Assembly (NCBI GenBank): GCA_936908745.1
Contig: CAKZFX010000009.1
Span: 62,001 to 126,000 of the forward strand
Reading direction: 5' to 3'
Length of the DNA stretch: 64,000 nucleotides
DNA from: an uncultured Chitinophagaceae bacterium
GTDB taxonomy: Bacteria; Bacteroidota; Bacteroidia; Chitinophagales; Chitinophagaceae
Below, piece after piece: positions 10,127-18,865 of this stretch (position 1 is its first letter; every line of letters starts with the position of its first letter). The notes beneath the pieces were generated by a model. The model did not search any database. It saw only the letters and a list, made by a program, of their open reading frames with translations, and had not been told where the DNA came from. Made by a program: the position numbers and the translations under genes.

Positions 10127-10157
10127 CAAAACTACTATTTACTGGGAGCGATACAAG
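10127..10157 (-). promoter_or_regulatory. Putative promoter of T9SS paralogue 2
   Basis: Minus strand: CTTG, 19 bases, then TAGTTTTG (match to TAnnTTTG). The predicted start is about 27 bases before the ATG at 10093. Confidence 0.5.
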
Positions 10158-10360
10158 CCTTTTTCAGTATTTTTACTGTAATTTATTATTAAATTTTACG
10201 TTTTTTTACTATCATATTTTAGTGCTTTTACTTATTTAGGCAATTAAAACCCTTATATATAATTTATTTTTTAAATATAAATTTATCCGCTCCCCGGGCT
10301 TCCATTACCTGGTTTTTTTTGATTTCGTACCTGCCTTAATATAACCCTATTGAGCATTGG

Positions 10361-10397
10361 CAAGCGGGCCATATAAGAAGAAACGATGGCCCGCTTG
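10361..10397 (-). terminator. Long perfect stem-loop after T9SS paralogue 3
   Basis: A 12-bp perfect inverted repeat (caagcgggccat/atggcccgcttg) around a 13-base loop starts 18 bases past the stop codon at 10416. It has no T-run on either side, so it may be a Rho-assisted terminator or an mRNA 3' stabiliser rather than a classic intrinsic terminator. Confidence 0.5.
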
Positions 10398-10415
10398 GTA
10401 ACAGCTTAAGGATCT

Positions 10416-11726
10416 TTAATTCAATACGATCGTCTTTGTTCCCGCTATTTGCACGCCGGCTTTGGTCGTTTTCAAAAAGTAGGTACCGCGGGCAAATCTT
10501 CCGAGGTTTTCGAGCTCGATAATATTAGTGCCTTTCACAAGCTCAAATTGCCTTTCAAGCACGGGTTGTCCCGCCACGTTGATCAGTTGTACAAAGGCTT
10601 GACCGGTAGTGGCAGATTCCAGCAATAAAGTCAACCGGCTGGCAGCCGGGTTAGGTGTTGCTTTCAGGCCTTTTATATGACTGGTTAAAGAAACAGCCAC
10701 TACGGGAGAGTATTTAAAATGGCCATCAGTGTACAGCATTTTCAGTCGATAGTAAATAACTCCTGTTTGCCCGCTGACAGCATCACGGGATTGATACCTG
10801 CTAAGACCGCGTACCGGTACGCTGTCCACTTTGCTGAATTGGTCGAACACACCGGTGCTTCTTTCCAGCTCATAATGCGATACATCATTGCCTGTTTCAC
10901 TTACATCCCAGGAAGCCCTCACCTCTTCATCGTTCAATTGCAGTGCATTGAACTGGTGCAGCACAACCGGCAGTGCATCCAGGTGTACGGGCCTCAGCGA
11001 TGACAGGCCAAATTCAATATCATCAGCTATATCTTCTGTTTCCACTACAATCCGTTTTACTGTCCTTGTAGTGTTGCCTGCCAGTGCTATGTATTTATTG
11101 GGGTTGCCGGTAGTCTGCGTAAGATCCCAGTTGATTTCTCCCGTAGAAGGATGAATAGTCACAAGTTCCTTATTAGGGTTATCCCATCGCATGCGCTGAA
11201 AGTCCCTGTTAGAAGCCGTTCCCCCGGAGATGGATGCTCCATTGCGGCTTCTGTTGATCCAGATATGACCGGTAGCCTTTCCACCTGTACCTGAACGGTC
11301 CACATCATGCAGCATCATAAATATTTCATTGGCCGGCACAGGTGTTTCAAAAGTGTAAATAACCCAAAAAGGATAGTGCGTGGATCTGTCACCGGTTGAG
11401 TTGGCCAGTTTTCCGCTGTTCCTGTTCACAGTAGTATTTCGCTCAATTTCCAGGTTTGAATAATTGGTTCCTGACATATTCCAGCGTTGCGCAGGGTCTA
11501 TTCGACGGAAGTAGCCAATTTCTTCATTCCCATCGCTTTTGCTGACAATAAACTGAACAGTGACCGTGCTTCTGGTAGGCCCTGCCCACTGAAAGCTGCC
11601 ACCATCCCTTGCTGCCTGGGTATGCTTTCCAATAGCAGTGAAAGTCTGTGCATTTACCAGCATGGGCAACACCAGTGAAAACAGTAATAATAACGGTAAT
11701 TGTTGTGTAAATTTCTTTAGTTTCAT
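10416..11726 (-). CDS. T9SS-secreted protein, third of three tandem paralogues
   Basis: A 436-residue protein with the same layout as the two genes downstream: signal peptide to about residue 27 (LPMLVNAQ), unknown beta-rich domain (GPTRSTVTVQFIVSKSDGNE; PANEIFMMLHDVDRSGTGGK), the shared WDVSETGNDVSHYELERS segment, and a type-A T9SS sorting domain (ATPNPAASRLTLLLES ... GTYFLKTTK). It has the best promoter of the three. The conserved acidic and aromatic residues in the N-terminal domain could mark a ligand or ion site, but I see no catalytic signature. Confidence 0.9.
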   Translation of the reverse strand: MKLKKFTQQLPLLLLFSLVLPMLVNAQTFTAIGKHTQAARDGGSFQWAGPTRSTVTVQFIVSKSDGNEEIGYFRRIDPAQRWNMSGTNYSNLEIERNTTVNRNSGKLANSTGDRSTHYPFWVIYTFETPVPANEIFMMLHDVDRSGTGGKATGHIWINRSRNGASISGGTASNRDFQRMRWDNPNKELVTIHPSTGEINWDLTQTTGNPNKYIALAGNTTRTVKRIVVETEDIADDIEFGLSSLRPVHLDALPVVLHQFNALQLNDEEVRASWDVSETGNDVSHYELERSTGVFDQFSKVDSVPVRGLSRYQSRDAVSGQTGVIYYRLKMLYTDGHFKYSPVVAVSLTSHIKGLKATPNPAASRLTLLLESATTGQAFVQLINVAGQPVLERQFELVKGTNIIELENLGRFARGTYFLKTTKAGVQIAGTKTIVLN

Positions 11727-11767
11727 GAGGTATGGGATTATGTTTTACCAGTAAAATACTGGCACTA

Positions 11768-11799
11768 CAAAGGTACTTTTTAGTAAAAAAGCCTGCAAA
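11768..11799 (-). promoter_or_regulatory. Consensus promoter of T9SS paralogue 3
   Basis: Minus strand: TTTG, 20 bases, TACCTTTG; both elements match the Bacteroidota consensus exactly. The predicted start site near 11761 leaves a leader of about 35 bases before the ATG at 11726. Confidence 0.7.
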
Positions 11800-12001
11800 C
11801 CCCGCACAGTATTTTGACTCTTTTCTAACTTCGTTTTTAGGTCTTTTTAACAATTTTTCTATTTGTAGTCAATATAATATAATTAACATATTTGTTTTAT
11901 ATATGTAAATACCCCTATGATTCTGCCTTATAAACACTACATTTGGCTCGTTGCCCCCGCAACATTAAATACCTGATTATCTGCTGTACCGATTTTTAAA
12001 A

Positions 12002-12946
12002 ATGTATGTCCGACTGGCCCTGTTGGTATTCTGCCGCAAAGTCATTATCAACAGGCCTGCTTTGCTGAAAACAAAAGGTCCTCTCCTGCTGGCCTGCAAT
12101 CATCCCAATTCCTTTTTGGATTCGGTTATACTGGACACATTGTTTGAACAACCGATCTGGTCATTGGCAAGAGGCGATGCGTTTAAAAATAAAAACATTG
12201 CACGACTGCTCACTGCTTTAAAGATCTTACCTGTTTACCGCACCAGCGAAGGCGTGGAGAATCTTTCAGAGAATTATAAAACGTTTGAAGCCTGTATTGA
12301 TCATTTCCGGCAACAACAGGTTGTCGCCATTTTCAGCGAAGGAAAGTGTATCAACGAATGGCACCTGCGTCCCTTGAAAAAAGGAACAGCCCGGTTGGCT
12401 ATTAAAGCATGGGAAGAAAATATTCCGTTACAGGTGTTGCCGGTGGGTATCAATTATAGTTCCTTTCAGCATTTTGGTAAAAATGTGTTTTTAAATTTTG
12501 GCAATCCTATTCAGAAAGAACACATTGATATCTCAGCGCCGGATGGCATCCGTAACCAATCCTTCAATGCGATCCTGAAAAAAGAACTGGAAGGTCTGGT
12601 TTACGAGATTCCAACCAATGATAAAAAACAGCAGGCCGAACGGTTATCCATTCAACAACCGCTTGCTAAAAAGTTATTGTTAGCGCTGCCCGCAGCTATT
12701 GGATGGCTGCTTCATGTTCCTTTATTTTCCCCGTTGAAAAAAATAGCGTGGAAGTACACCAAAGACAATGATCATTATGATTCGGCCGTGGTCTCCGTCT
12801 TATTGTTGCTCTATCCTTTCTATGCAGCCTTGCTTATTATTATCGGGGTGATGCTGACCCATTCATGGCTGGCATTGGCGTTCCTTTTAGTATTGCCTTT
12901 TACCGCATGGTCTTATGTGCAGTTGAAAAAACAAATCGGCTCATAG
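12002..12946 (+). CDS. PlsC-family 1-acylglycerol-3-phosphate acyltransferase
   Basis: A 314-residue membrane-associated acyltransferase. The catalytic block NHPNSFLD gives H34 and D40 (spacing H-x5-D, as in the glycerol-phosphate acyltransferase branch), and FSEGKC followed by LRPLKKGTARLA at about residues 114-135 matches the phosphate-binding motif. The C-terminus (about 225-310) has two to three hydrophobic segments. Members transfer an acyl chain to lysophosphatidate or a related acceptor in phospholipid synthesis; the exact acceptor is unknown. The gene stands alone between minus-strand genes. The N-terminus is short, and the start at 12002 is the only ATG before the catalytic motif. 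Confidence 0.85.
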   Translation: MYVRLALLVFCRKVIINRPALLKTKGPLLLACNHPNSFLDSVILDTLFEQPIWSLARGDAFKNKNIARLLTALKILPVYRTSEGVENLSENYKTFEACIDHFRQQQVVAIFSEGKCINEWHLRPLKKGTARLAIKAWEENIPLQVLPVGINYSSFQHFGKNVFLNFGNPIQKEHIDISAPDGIRNQSFNAILKKELEGLVYEIPTNDKKQQAERLSIQQPLAKKLLLALPAAIGWLLHVPLFSPLKKIAWKYTKDNDHYDSAVVSVLLLLYPFYAALLIIIGVMLTHSWLALAFLLVLPFTAWSYVQLKKQIGS

Positions 12947-13114
12947 CCGGGCATTATTCTGCGTAATTAATGCAGCTACTCAACCACCAGCTACAGTTAA
13001 TCAATAACCCGGCAGATTCGTTTAATCAGCATATACTTTAGCTGTATGGCTGCTGAGCATTTTTCAGCAAAGCCGGATTATTTTCTCTTATTTTTTACAC
13101 TTAAAAAAAATCAA

Positions 13115-13885
13115 ATGAAAAAACTCCTTTTTTTCGCAACCGTTTTCATTGCTGTATTTTTTGTTGTGTCTTGCAGCAAACAGGGCAGGTCAGGCAATGC
13201 AATACCTCCACCTGGAGAAATTCTTAGTACACAAGAACTTGCCACCCGCTTTACACAACCGATCAGCAGCGATTGCCAGCAACTGATCAGTCAGTATCGT
13301 CAGCTTGACTTAGCTAACCTGACACAGTTTTGGCTGGCCGTTAATAAGATAACCCGTCATGTTAATGTGCTGACAACGGCAGAACAGGATGAGATTATTG
13401 ATCGTATTAAAAAACAAGATGAAAGAAGCAGGGATTTTTTTGGCAAACCTTTTAATCAATTAGAAGGCGATCAGTTGATAAAAGTGGTAAGCCCTGAAAT
13501 TAACGACAAAGAAGCAAAAATCATCTTTCCTCCAGACCCTCCGGCTTGTTCATTGTACACTTATCCCTATCAATTCTGGCCAAGTACGGCTGCACCAAGC
13601 CCTGCCGCCGCGTTTCACACACTTGTAGCGTATGATGTTGAAAACAACTGTGATGGTGTGGAATATGCATATACAGGCACTTACTGGTCTGCTATGCGTC
13701 CTATTACTCCGTTGGGCCAATCGGTAATGATCAATGCATCTGGCAGCACATGGCCCTGGCGTGTAAGAAAAGAAGGAGGCTACACAAGAGTGTTTGCCCC
13801 GGTAAGTTTTGTAACGATATGGTTTGGCACATTGGATGCCTTCAATGATCATGTAAGAGTTACAACTCCCAATTTTGAGGACTAA
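13115..13885 (+). CDS. Putative lipoprotein of unknown function
   Basis: A 256-residue protein with a lipoprotein signal (MKKLLFFATVFIAVFF, lipobox VVSC, Cys about 20). The start at 13115 is preferred over an in-frame upstream ATG at 13046 because it begins the signal peptide directly. The mature part has a helical segment (residues about 35-120), then a Trp/Tyr/Pro-rich C-terminal half. I recognise no family. It is followed by a strong terminator and has no operon partner. Confidence 0.75.
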   Translation: MKKLLFFATVFIAVFFVVSCSKQGRSGNAIPPPGEILSTQELATRFTQPISSDCQQLISQYRQLDLANLTQFWLAVNKITRHVNVLTTAEQDEIIDRIKKQDERSRDFFGKPFNQLEGDQLIKVVSPEINDKEAKIIFPPDPPACSLYTYPYQFWPSTAAPSPAAAFHTLVAYDVENNCDGVEYAYTGTYWSAMRPITPLGQSVMINASGSTWPWRVRKEGGYTRVFAPVSFVTIWFGTLDAFNDHVRVTTPNFED

Positions 13886-13910
13886 TAAACCTCCTGCATT
13901 TCATCATTAG

Positions 13911-13940
13911 AACTGCCCTTGCGGGCAGTTTTATTTTTTT
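13911..13940 (+). terminator. Intrinsic terminator of the lipoprotein gene
   Basis: An 8-bp perfect stem (AACTGCCC/GGGCAGTT) with loop TTGC is followed by TTATTTTTTT on the plus strand, 26 bases past the stop codon. Confidence 0.85.
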
Positions 13941-13965
13941 GTTCTTTTCTGGTTGTTAATATCAG

Positions 13966-14727
13966 TCACCTGGAAGTTTGAATCAATTGCCTGAACAAGG
14001 CCTCTTTTTTTCTTTGTGAAACCGGCAGTTCTAAACCGTCCTGCATCACTAAATTTCCACCAACGCCACCCTTGACATATTTATCCGCAAAACGGGTATT
14101 GACAATATGCGAATGATGAATGCGGCAGAAATATTCTTCCGGCAGCAGTTCTTCATAATAGCCAAGCGTCCTGGAGGATACCAGCTTTTTCCCTTGCAGG
14201 AAATGAAAAGCAGTGTAGTTGCTATGCGATTCAAGGCGTATGATTTCCTTGATAGGCACAAATATAAAACCCTCTGTTGTTGCTATCGCCAGCTTCTTTT
14301 CATATAATTCCTTTTGCGATGCATTGTAAAAAAAAGCTTGCATGCGGGACTGAAAATTCTTTTCAAGCATTCGCTGCTTTACTTTTTGAATAGCCTCTGA
14401 TAATTCTTCATATGAAACTGGCTTTAAAATATAATCTACTGCCGCCAGGCGGAATGCTTTCACAGCATATTCATTAAATGCCGTAATAAAAATAACTTCA
14501 AAAGAGCGTTCCCTGACGCTGTCAAGCAGGTCAAAACCTGTGCCGTCTGGCAATTCAATATCCAGTAATAATAACTCCGGTACTGATTGATGAATCATTG
14601 CTATTCCATCTTTCATATTTGCAGCTTCTCCTTCAATATTGATTCCTGTCTGCACTTTCTGAAAATAGTCAGCAAGTATCAAACGGCTATCAGCATCGTC
14701 ATCAATAATAAATGCTTTAATAGTCAT
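13966..14727 (-). CDS. LytTR-family response regulator
   Basis: A 253-residue two-domain regulator. The receiver domain (1-125) has the acidic pocket DDD (residues 9-11), phosphoacceptor D56 (LLLLDIELPDG) and the conserved K in ILKPVSYEEL. The C-terminal LytTR DNA-binding domain (about 150-250) has the typical IIRLESHSNYTAFHF and RIHHSHIVN segments. LytTR regulators bind direct repeats in promoters of envelope and surface genes. It starts 1 base after the end of the histidine-kinase gene, so the two are translationally coupled and form a cognate pair. Confidence 0.93.
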   Translation of the reverse strand: MTIKAFIIDDDADSRLILADYFQKVQTGINIEGEAANMKDGIAMIHQSVPELLLLDIELPDGTGFDLLDSVRERSFEVIFITAFNEYAVKAFRLAAVDYILKPVSYEELSEAIQKVKQRMLEKNFQSRMQAFFYNASQKELYEKKLAIATTEGFIFVPIKEIIRLESHSNYTAFHFLQGKKLVSSRTLGYYEELLPEEYFCRIHHSHIVNTRFADKYVKGGVGGNLVMQDGLELPVSQRKKEALFRQLIQTSR

Positions 14728-14728
14728 A

Positions 14729-16585
14729 TTATTTTTCTTTTACTGGAAATTGCAATATGATCAACGTTCCGGTATGTTCGTTACCAACAGTCTCCTTGTC
14801 TATAATCTCCAAACGGATTTTTTCTTTATGACTACTGTTATAAAGATCAATTCGCTTTTGTGTAATGCCGCTCCCCATCGATACATGCGTATGTTTCACA
14901 AAGTGAGTTTTCCCGATGCCCGGTCCATTATCACTAACCTTTATGGTCAGTATATCGCCGCCGGATACAGACAGAACAAGTTCACCTTTTCCTTCAGCCG
15001 CTTCAGGGAGTCCATAGCGGATGCAATTTTCTACAAACGGCTGTATGATCATGCTTGGAAGGTCATAATCGTCTATTAAAAGATTCTCATCGACCCTGAT
15101 TATATAATTAAATGGCGGACTGCTGCGCAATTGTTCAAGCCGGATGTAGGTCTCCAGGTATTTAAGTTCATCCCTCAATGATATAGATGCTTTCCCTGAA
15201 TTTTCCAGTGTTTGGCGAATCAGGCTGGCAAAAGTGGACAGGTAATTATTGACACCTGTTGTATCGTTATTAATAACAAAACGCTGTATAGAATTAAGAC
15301 TGTTGAAAATAAAATGCGGATTCATCTGCGCTCGCAAGGCAGTTTGTTCAAGTTCAAACATTTGGCGTTGCAGTTCCAGTCGTTGCGCCTCCTTTTCCTT
15401 TGCAAATAGCTTTTTTTGCAGGCGAGCTGAACGTATAGCAAGTAAAAGAAACGCAACCACTATTAATAAACCAATCACTGAAGCCAACAATAACCAAAAA
15501 TTCCTTTTGCTCTGTTTGTCCAGCCTGGCAATAAGCTCTTCCTTTTTCGAAGTTTCGTACTTTGTTTCGAGATCATGTATTGTTTCTATTTTATCATGAT
15601 TATATACAGAATCATTATTCCGGGCATATTCTTTAAAATTAGTAAAGGCAACTTTATAGTTTTCCAATTCGGCCGCAGAAGAAGCAATCGTCCAGTAAAT
15701 GTCCCGTAGTTCCCTGTAATTACCATTATCCGGGAAATTTTTTATTGCTTCCAACCCATTGTCCATTGCCTCCCTGTAATGATTCAACCTATAATGAAGA
15801 TCTGCGATACAGTTTAACACCCTGAATTTCTGGTAAGCATTATTGCCTTCTTTAATTGTTGCCCATAACTTATTCAGCCGGGTCAGAGTGCTGGGATAGT
15901 CCTTTGGTGAAAGAAATTCGGTCATGTTATAAAAAAAGACAAGCCGTTTTGCAATCAAAGATTCTTTCCTGGCGGAACTTAACTTGTTGTTAGCTTCATA
16001 CTGGTCACAAAGATCAAGTCCACCCTGCAGATATTCTAATGCTTTTGATGTATCTCCCAAAGCGCCAATAGTCGGGCCTAAGTCAGGGTAAAGAAGCAAT
16101 AGCCCAAATGTATCTTTTGTCATCAGCAACTCTCTCTCTGCTTGTCTTAAATAACCGAGTGCTTGCTGTCTTTTCCCTTGTGTATTATATATGTACCCGA
16201 TACTCCGTTGTGCGTTTGCAGTTGTTTTATAGTCATTACATTGCTTTCCAAATTTCAGCGCTTCCAGGAATTCAGGAAATGCGGAATCATATTTTTCTTG
16301 CACAGTATACACTGTAGCTCTTCCAAGATGACCAATACCGGAGAAAAGAGTATTATTATTTTCTTTTGCTATTTCAAGTACCTGGTTGTAATACAGGAGT
16401 CCGCTATCCAGCAGGGCCCTTCTAACATACCCATGACCAATTTGTTCCAGCGTTTTCAGGCGTGATGTATCCTTCTGGTTGACCACGACTTTTAACATTG
16501 AGTCTATATTTGTTCCGCTTTGAGCATATCCTGCATTAATTGAAAAAATGCAAAAGCACAAAACGAGCAGTTGTTTCAGACACAT
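14729..16585 (-). CDS. TPR-containing LytS-type sensor histidine kinase
   Basis: A 618-residue sensor with a signal peptide (to about residue 22), a periplasmic array of TPR-like helical repeats (about 40-330), one membrane span (FWLLLASVIGLLIVVAFLLL, about 365-385), a coiled-coil linker and a His_kinase domain. The phosphoacceptor is H424 in QMNPHFIFNSLNS; the ATPase part has SMIIQPFVENCIRYGL (N box) and VSDNGPGIG (G box). It signals to the LytTR regulator encoded immediately downstream. The stimulus is unknown; periplasmic TPR arrays suggest a protein or peptide ligand. The start lies 12 bases past the upstream flavoprotein gene, so all three may share a message. Confidence 0.93.
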   Translation of the reverse strand: MCLKQLLVLCFCIFSINAGYAQSGTNIDSMLKVVVNQKDTSRLKTLEQIGHGYVRRALLDSGLLYYNQVLEIAKENNNTLFSGIGHLGRATVYTVQEKYDSAFPEFLEALKFGKQCNDYKTTANAQRSIGYIYNTQGKRQQALGYLRQAERELLMTKDTFGLLLLYPDLGPTIGALGDTSKALEYLQGGLDLCDQYEANNKLSSARKESLIAKRLVFFYNMTEFLSPKDYPSTLTRLNKLWATIKEGNNAYQKFRVLNCIADLHYRLNHYREAMDNGLEAIKNFPDNGNYRELRDIYWTIASSAAELENYKVAFTNFKEYARNNDSVYNHDKIETIHDLETKYETSKKEELIARLDKQSKRNFWLLLASVIGLLIVVAFLLLAIRSARLQKKLFAKEKEAQRLELQRQMFELEQTALRAQMNPHFIFNSLNSIQRFVINNDTTGVNNYLSTFASLIRQTLENSGKASISLRDELKYLETYIRLEQLRSSPPFNYIIRVDENLLIDDYDLPSMIIQPFVENCIRYGLPEAAEGKGELVLSVSGGDILTIKVSDNGPGIGKTHFVKHTHVSMGSGITQKRIDLYNSSHKEKIRLEIIDKETVGNEHTGTLIILQFPVKEK

Positions 16586-16597
16586 AAAGCATCGGGA

Positions 16598-17824
16598 TTA
16601 CTTTCTGATATAATTTACTGCATTTGCACATATCCACCCACTGGTCCATGCATGCTGGAAGTTATACCCTCCGGTAATTCCATCCACATCCAGCACTTCC
16701 CCGGCAAAGAATAAATTATTTATCTTCTTGCTCATCATGGTATTACTATCTACTTCGTTTAGTTGTATGCCACCCGCTGTCACAAATTCTTCCTTAAATG
16801 TGGTCTTCCCTTTTATTGAAAATTCACAAACGTTTAACTGTCGGATGAATTTGTTTTGAACAGCCGCCGGTAGATCAGCCCAGCGCATTTCATTCGTAAC
16901 ACCTGATTGTTCTGCAAAAAACTCCCATAAGCGATTGGGTAGTCCAAACAAATTCTTACCCATTACTTTTTGCGAAGCATTATTGAAACGTATTTCCTGG
17001 AATCGTTCCCGTAGTTGTTGCTCATTGTAATCCGGCAACCAGTTGACAATAACATTGAATTGCCAATTGTCCCTTGCTAATTCCCTTGCTCCCCATGCAC
17101 TCAGCTTTAGTACACCCGGGCCGCTCAATCCCCAATGCGTGATCAATACCGGGCCCTGTTGTTCTAATTTGGTCCCCGTGATCTTTACTTTGGCGTTGTC
17201 CACGCTTACGCCCATCAGTTTGGTGATCGGGTGCTGTGGCAGGTTAAATGTAAACAATGACGGCACCGGCTCTTCGATCGAGTGACCCAATTCTTTTAAC
17301 CAGTCAAACATCGCAGATTTGGGATAGCCGCCGCTGGCAACACAGAGATAGTCGGTTGTCATTTCCTTATTGGCAAATTGAAGATTGAATCCTGTATCTT
17401 TTACTTCTATTTTTTTGACTTCGCTATTCATCAATATCTCAACGCCATAGCGGTTTACTTCTTTCAGCAGGCAATCAATAATCGTTTGAGATGAATCGGT
17501 AACAGGAAACATCCGGCCATCTTCTTCTTTTTTCAGCTTCACTCCTCTTTCTTCAAACCATTGAATGGTATCGGTTGTAAAAAACTGGTGAAAGGTTTTC
17601 TTTACAAAATTGCCACCGCGTGGATAGCGTTTGCTCATTTCAACTATTTCAAAACAAGCATGTGTTACATTGCAACGACCACCGCCGCTCACTTTTACTT
17701 TTGATAACAGTTTACTTGTCTTTTCAACAATCGTCACTTTCAGTGAAGGATTCATCCTTGCCGCATTCACAGCACAAAAAAAACCGGCAGCGCCTCCTCC
17801 TATTACTATCAGCCTTTCGGGCAT
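16598..17824 (-). CDS. HI0933/BaiN-like FAD-dependent oxidoreductase
   Basis: A 408-residue flavoprotein. The N-terminal Rossmann motif VIGGGAAGFFCAVNAA (residues about 6-21) binds FAD; the family signature VSGGGRCNVTHA follows near 47-58, and the C-terminal FAD contact GEVLDVDGITGGYNFQHAWTSG is typical of the HI0933 (YhiN/BaiN) group. The substrate is unknown for most members. The start is the ATG at 17824; the frame is open for three more codons to a TTG, which I do not favour. It precedes the histidine-kinase gene by 12 bases. Confidence 0.9.
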   Translation of the reverse strand: MPERLIVIGGGAAGFFCAVNAARMNPSLKVTIVEKTSKLLSKVKVSGGGRCNVTHACFEIVEMSKRYPRGGNFVKKTFHQFFTTDTIQWFEERGVKLKKEEDGRMFPVTDSSQTIIDCLLKEVNRYGVEILMNSEVKKIEVKDTGFNLQFANKEMTTDYLCVASGGYPKSAMFDWLKELGHSIEEPVPSLFTFNLPQHPITKLMGVSVDNAKVKITGTKLEQQGPVLITHWGLSGPGVLKLSAWGARELARDNWQFNVIVNWLPDYNEQQLRERFQEIRFNNASQKVMGKNLFGLPNRLWEFFAEQSGVTNEMRWADLPAAVQNKFIRQLNVCEFSIKGKTTFKEEFVTAGGIQLNEVDSNTMMSKKINNLFFAGEVLDVDGITGGYNFQHAWTSGWICANAVNYIRK

Positions 17825-17903
17825 ATATATCAATTAAGGGCTAAAAATAGCAAGTTTATTGATAGCAGCAGGGCAATATACATACACCGGTAGCGATAAA
17901 TGA

Positions 17904-17935
17904 AAATGGGCCACACGTTGCTGTGCAGCCCATTT
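17904..17935 (-). terminator. Probable terminator of the PorP/SprF gene
   Basis: An 8-bp stem (AAATGGGC/GCCCATTT) extended by a second CACA/TGTG pairing after a small bulge lies 20 bases past the stop codon. The following T-run on the minus strand is interrupted (TTCATTT). Confidence 0.5.
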
Positions 17936-17954
17936 CAAACATAAAAATAAGATC

Positions 17955-18848
17955 CTACTTCAACCCATAGCGTAGGACGATCTCATGAGAACTGCTACCT
18001 TTTTCAAATGCGTTGTAGGGTTGGTTATAAAGATCAAAAGCATAACCCAGTGTAAATTTCTTTTGAATGTTGAGGCCGGCTGATAAGATAAAGCTTTGGT
18101 TGAAACGGTGTGAAAGTCCCCACCAGAACAGCTCGTTGTGTTCCACCCTTGCACCTACCTGTATTTCTTCTTTGGCATTGGGTAAATAAATCATCATAAA
18201 CTGTGGTGTGATGGAAGTAATGCCGTCCACATTCCATTTATAAGCACCATGGAACATATAGTGACGGTACAGTCTTCCTTCTTCCATATTCTGCGCATTG
18301 CCGGTATAAAAGTCAAGCTTCGATTGGATCAGCTGCGCCACAGATGCGCCCAATTCCAGGTTCTTTCCTTTGTACGCAATACCAAAGCCGGCGTCAAATT
18401 TAAATTTGCTGTCAGCCGATCCTAATACAGGATCATTACCGAGGCTTTGTGACAATTTTTCCCTGTCAATGGCAAACTGGATGCCTCTTGCTTCGATACC
18501 CAAAGAGAATTTGCCACCGTTATTCAGCGGTATATGTTTGGCAAACGCCAGTTGCACACCTGTGCGTGATGTAGGGCCTGTTTTATCGCTGTATATATAA
18601 GCGCCTAAACCTATTTTTTGTTCCGGTAGTTCAAAAGAACCAAATACAGTAGCTGTTTTGGGGCTGTTTGAAAATCCTGCCCACTGTGAACGGTAAGATA
18701 CACCCACCGATGTTTTCATCCGCACACCCGCCATTGCCGGGTTTTGAATAACACCCTGCACATCATACAGCGATGAAGTAGGCAACTGCTGCGCAGCAGC
18801 AGCATAACCGATCAAGGAAGTAATTACAACACCTAAATATTTTCGCAT
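17955..18848 (-). CDS. PorP/SprF-family type IX secretion membrane protein
   Basis: A 297-residue outer-membrane protein with a signal peptide ending near AAAAQQ (residue 19) and the family hallmark SLYDVQGVIQNPAMAGV, followed by SYRSQWAGFSNSPKT and a run of alternating beta-strands consistent with a small barrel. PorP/SprF homologues bind type-B T9SS cargo at the cell surface. The gene lies 17 bases after a 720-residue cargo protein with a gliding-type C-terminal domain, the standard arrangement for such a cargo/partner pair. Confidence 0.93.
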   Translation of the reverse strand: MRKYLGVVITSLIGYAAAAQQLPTSSLYDVQGVIQNPAMAGVRMKTSVGVSYRSQWAGFSNSPKTATVFGSFELPEQKIGLGAYIYSDKTGPTSRTGVQLAFAKHIPLNNGGKFSLGIEARGIQFAIDREKLSQSLGNDPVLGSADSKFKFDAGFGIAYKGKNLELGASVAQLIQSKLDFYTGNAQNMEEGRLYRHYMFHGAYKWNVDGITSITPQFMMIYLPNAKEEIQVGARVEHNELFWWGLSHRFNQSFILSAGLNIQKKFTLGYAFDLYNQPYNAFEKGSSSHEIVLRYGLK

Positions 18849-18865
18849 ACGTTTATTATGAATAG

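Larger units (their letters stand above)
10094..10415. other. AT-rich intergenic region between T9SS paralogues 2 and 3
   Basis: It contains the putative promoter of paralogue 2, a very AT-rich stretch around 10180-10280, and a long stem-loop after paralogue 3. No gene is seen. Confidence 0.6.

Noticed and set aside
13550..13852. Minus-strand frame of 100 codons opposite the lipoprotein gene
   Set aside because: Shadow of a plus-strand gene that has a lipobox and a terminator; the opposite frame has no features.
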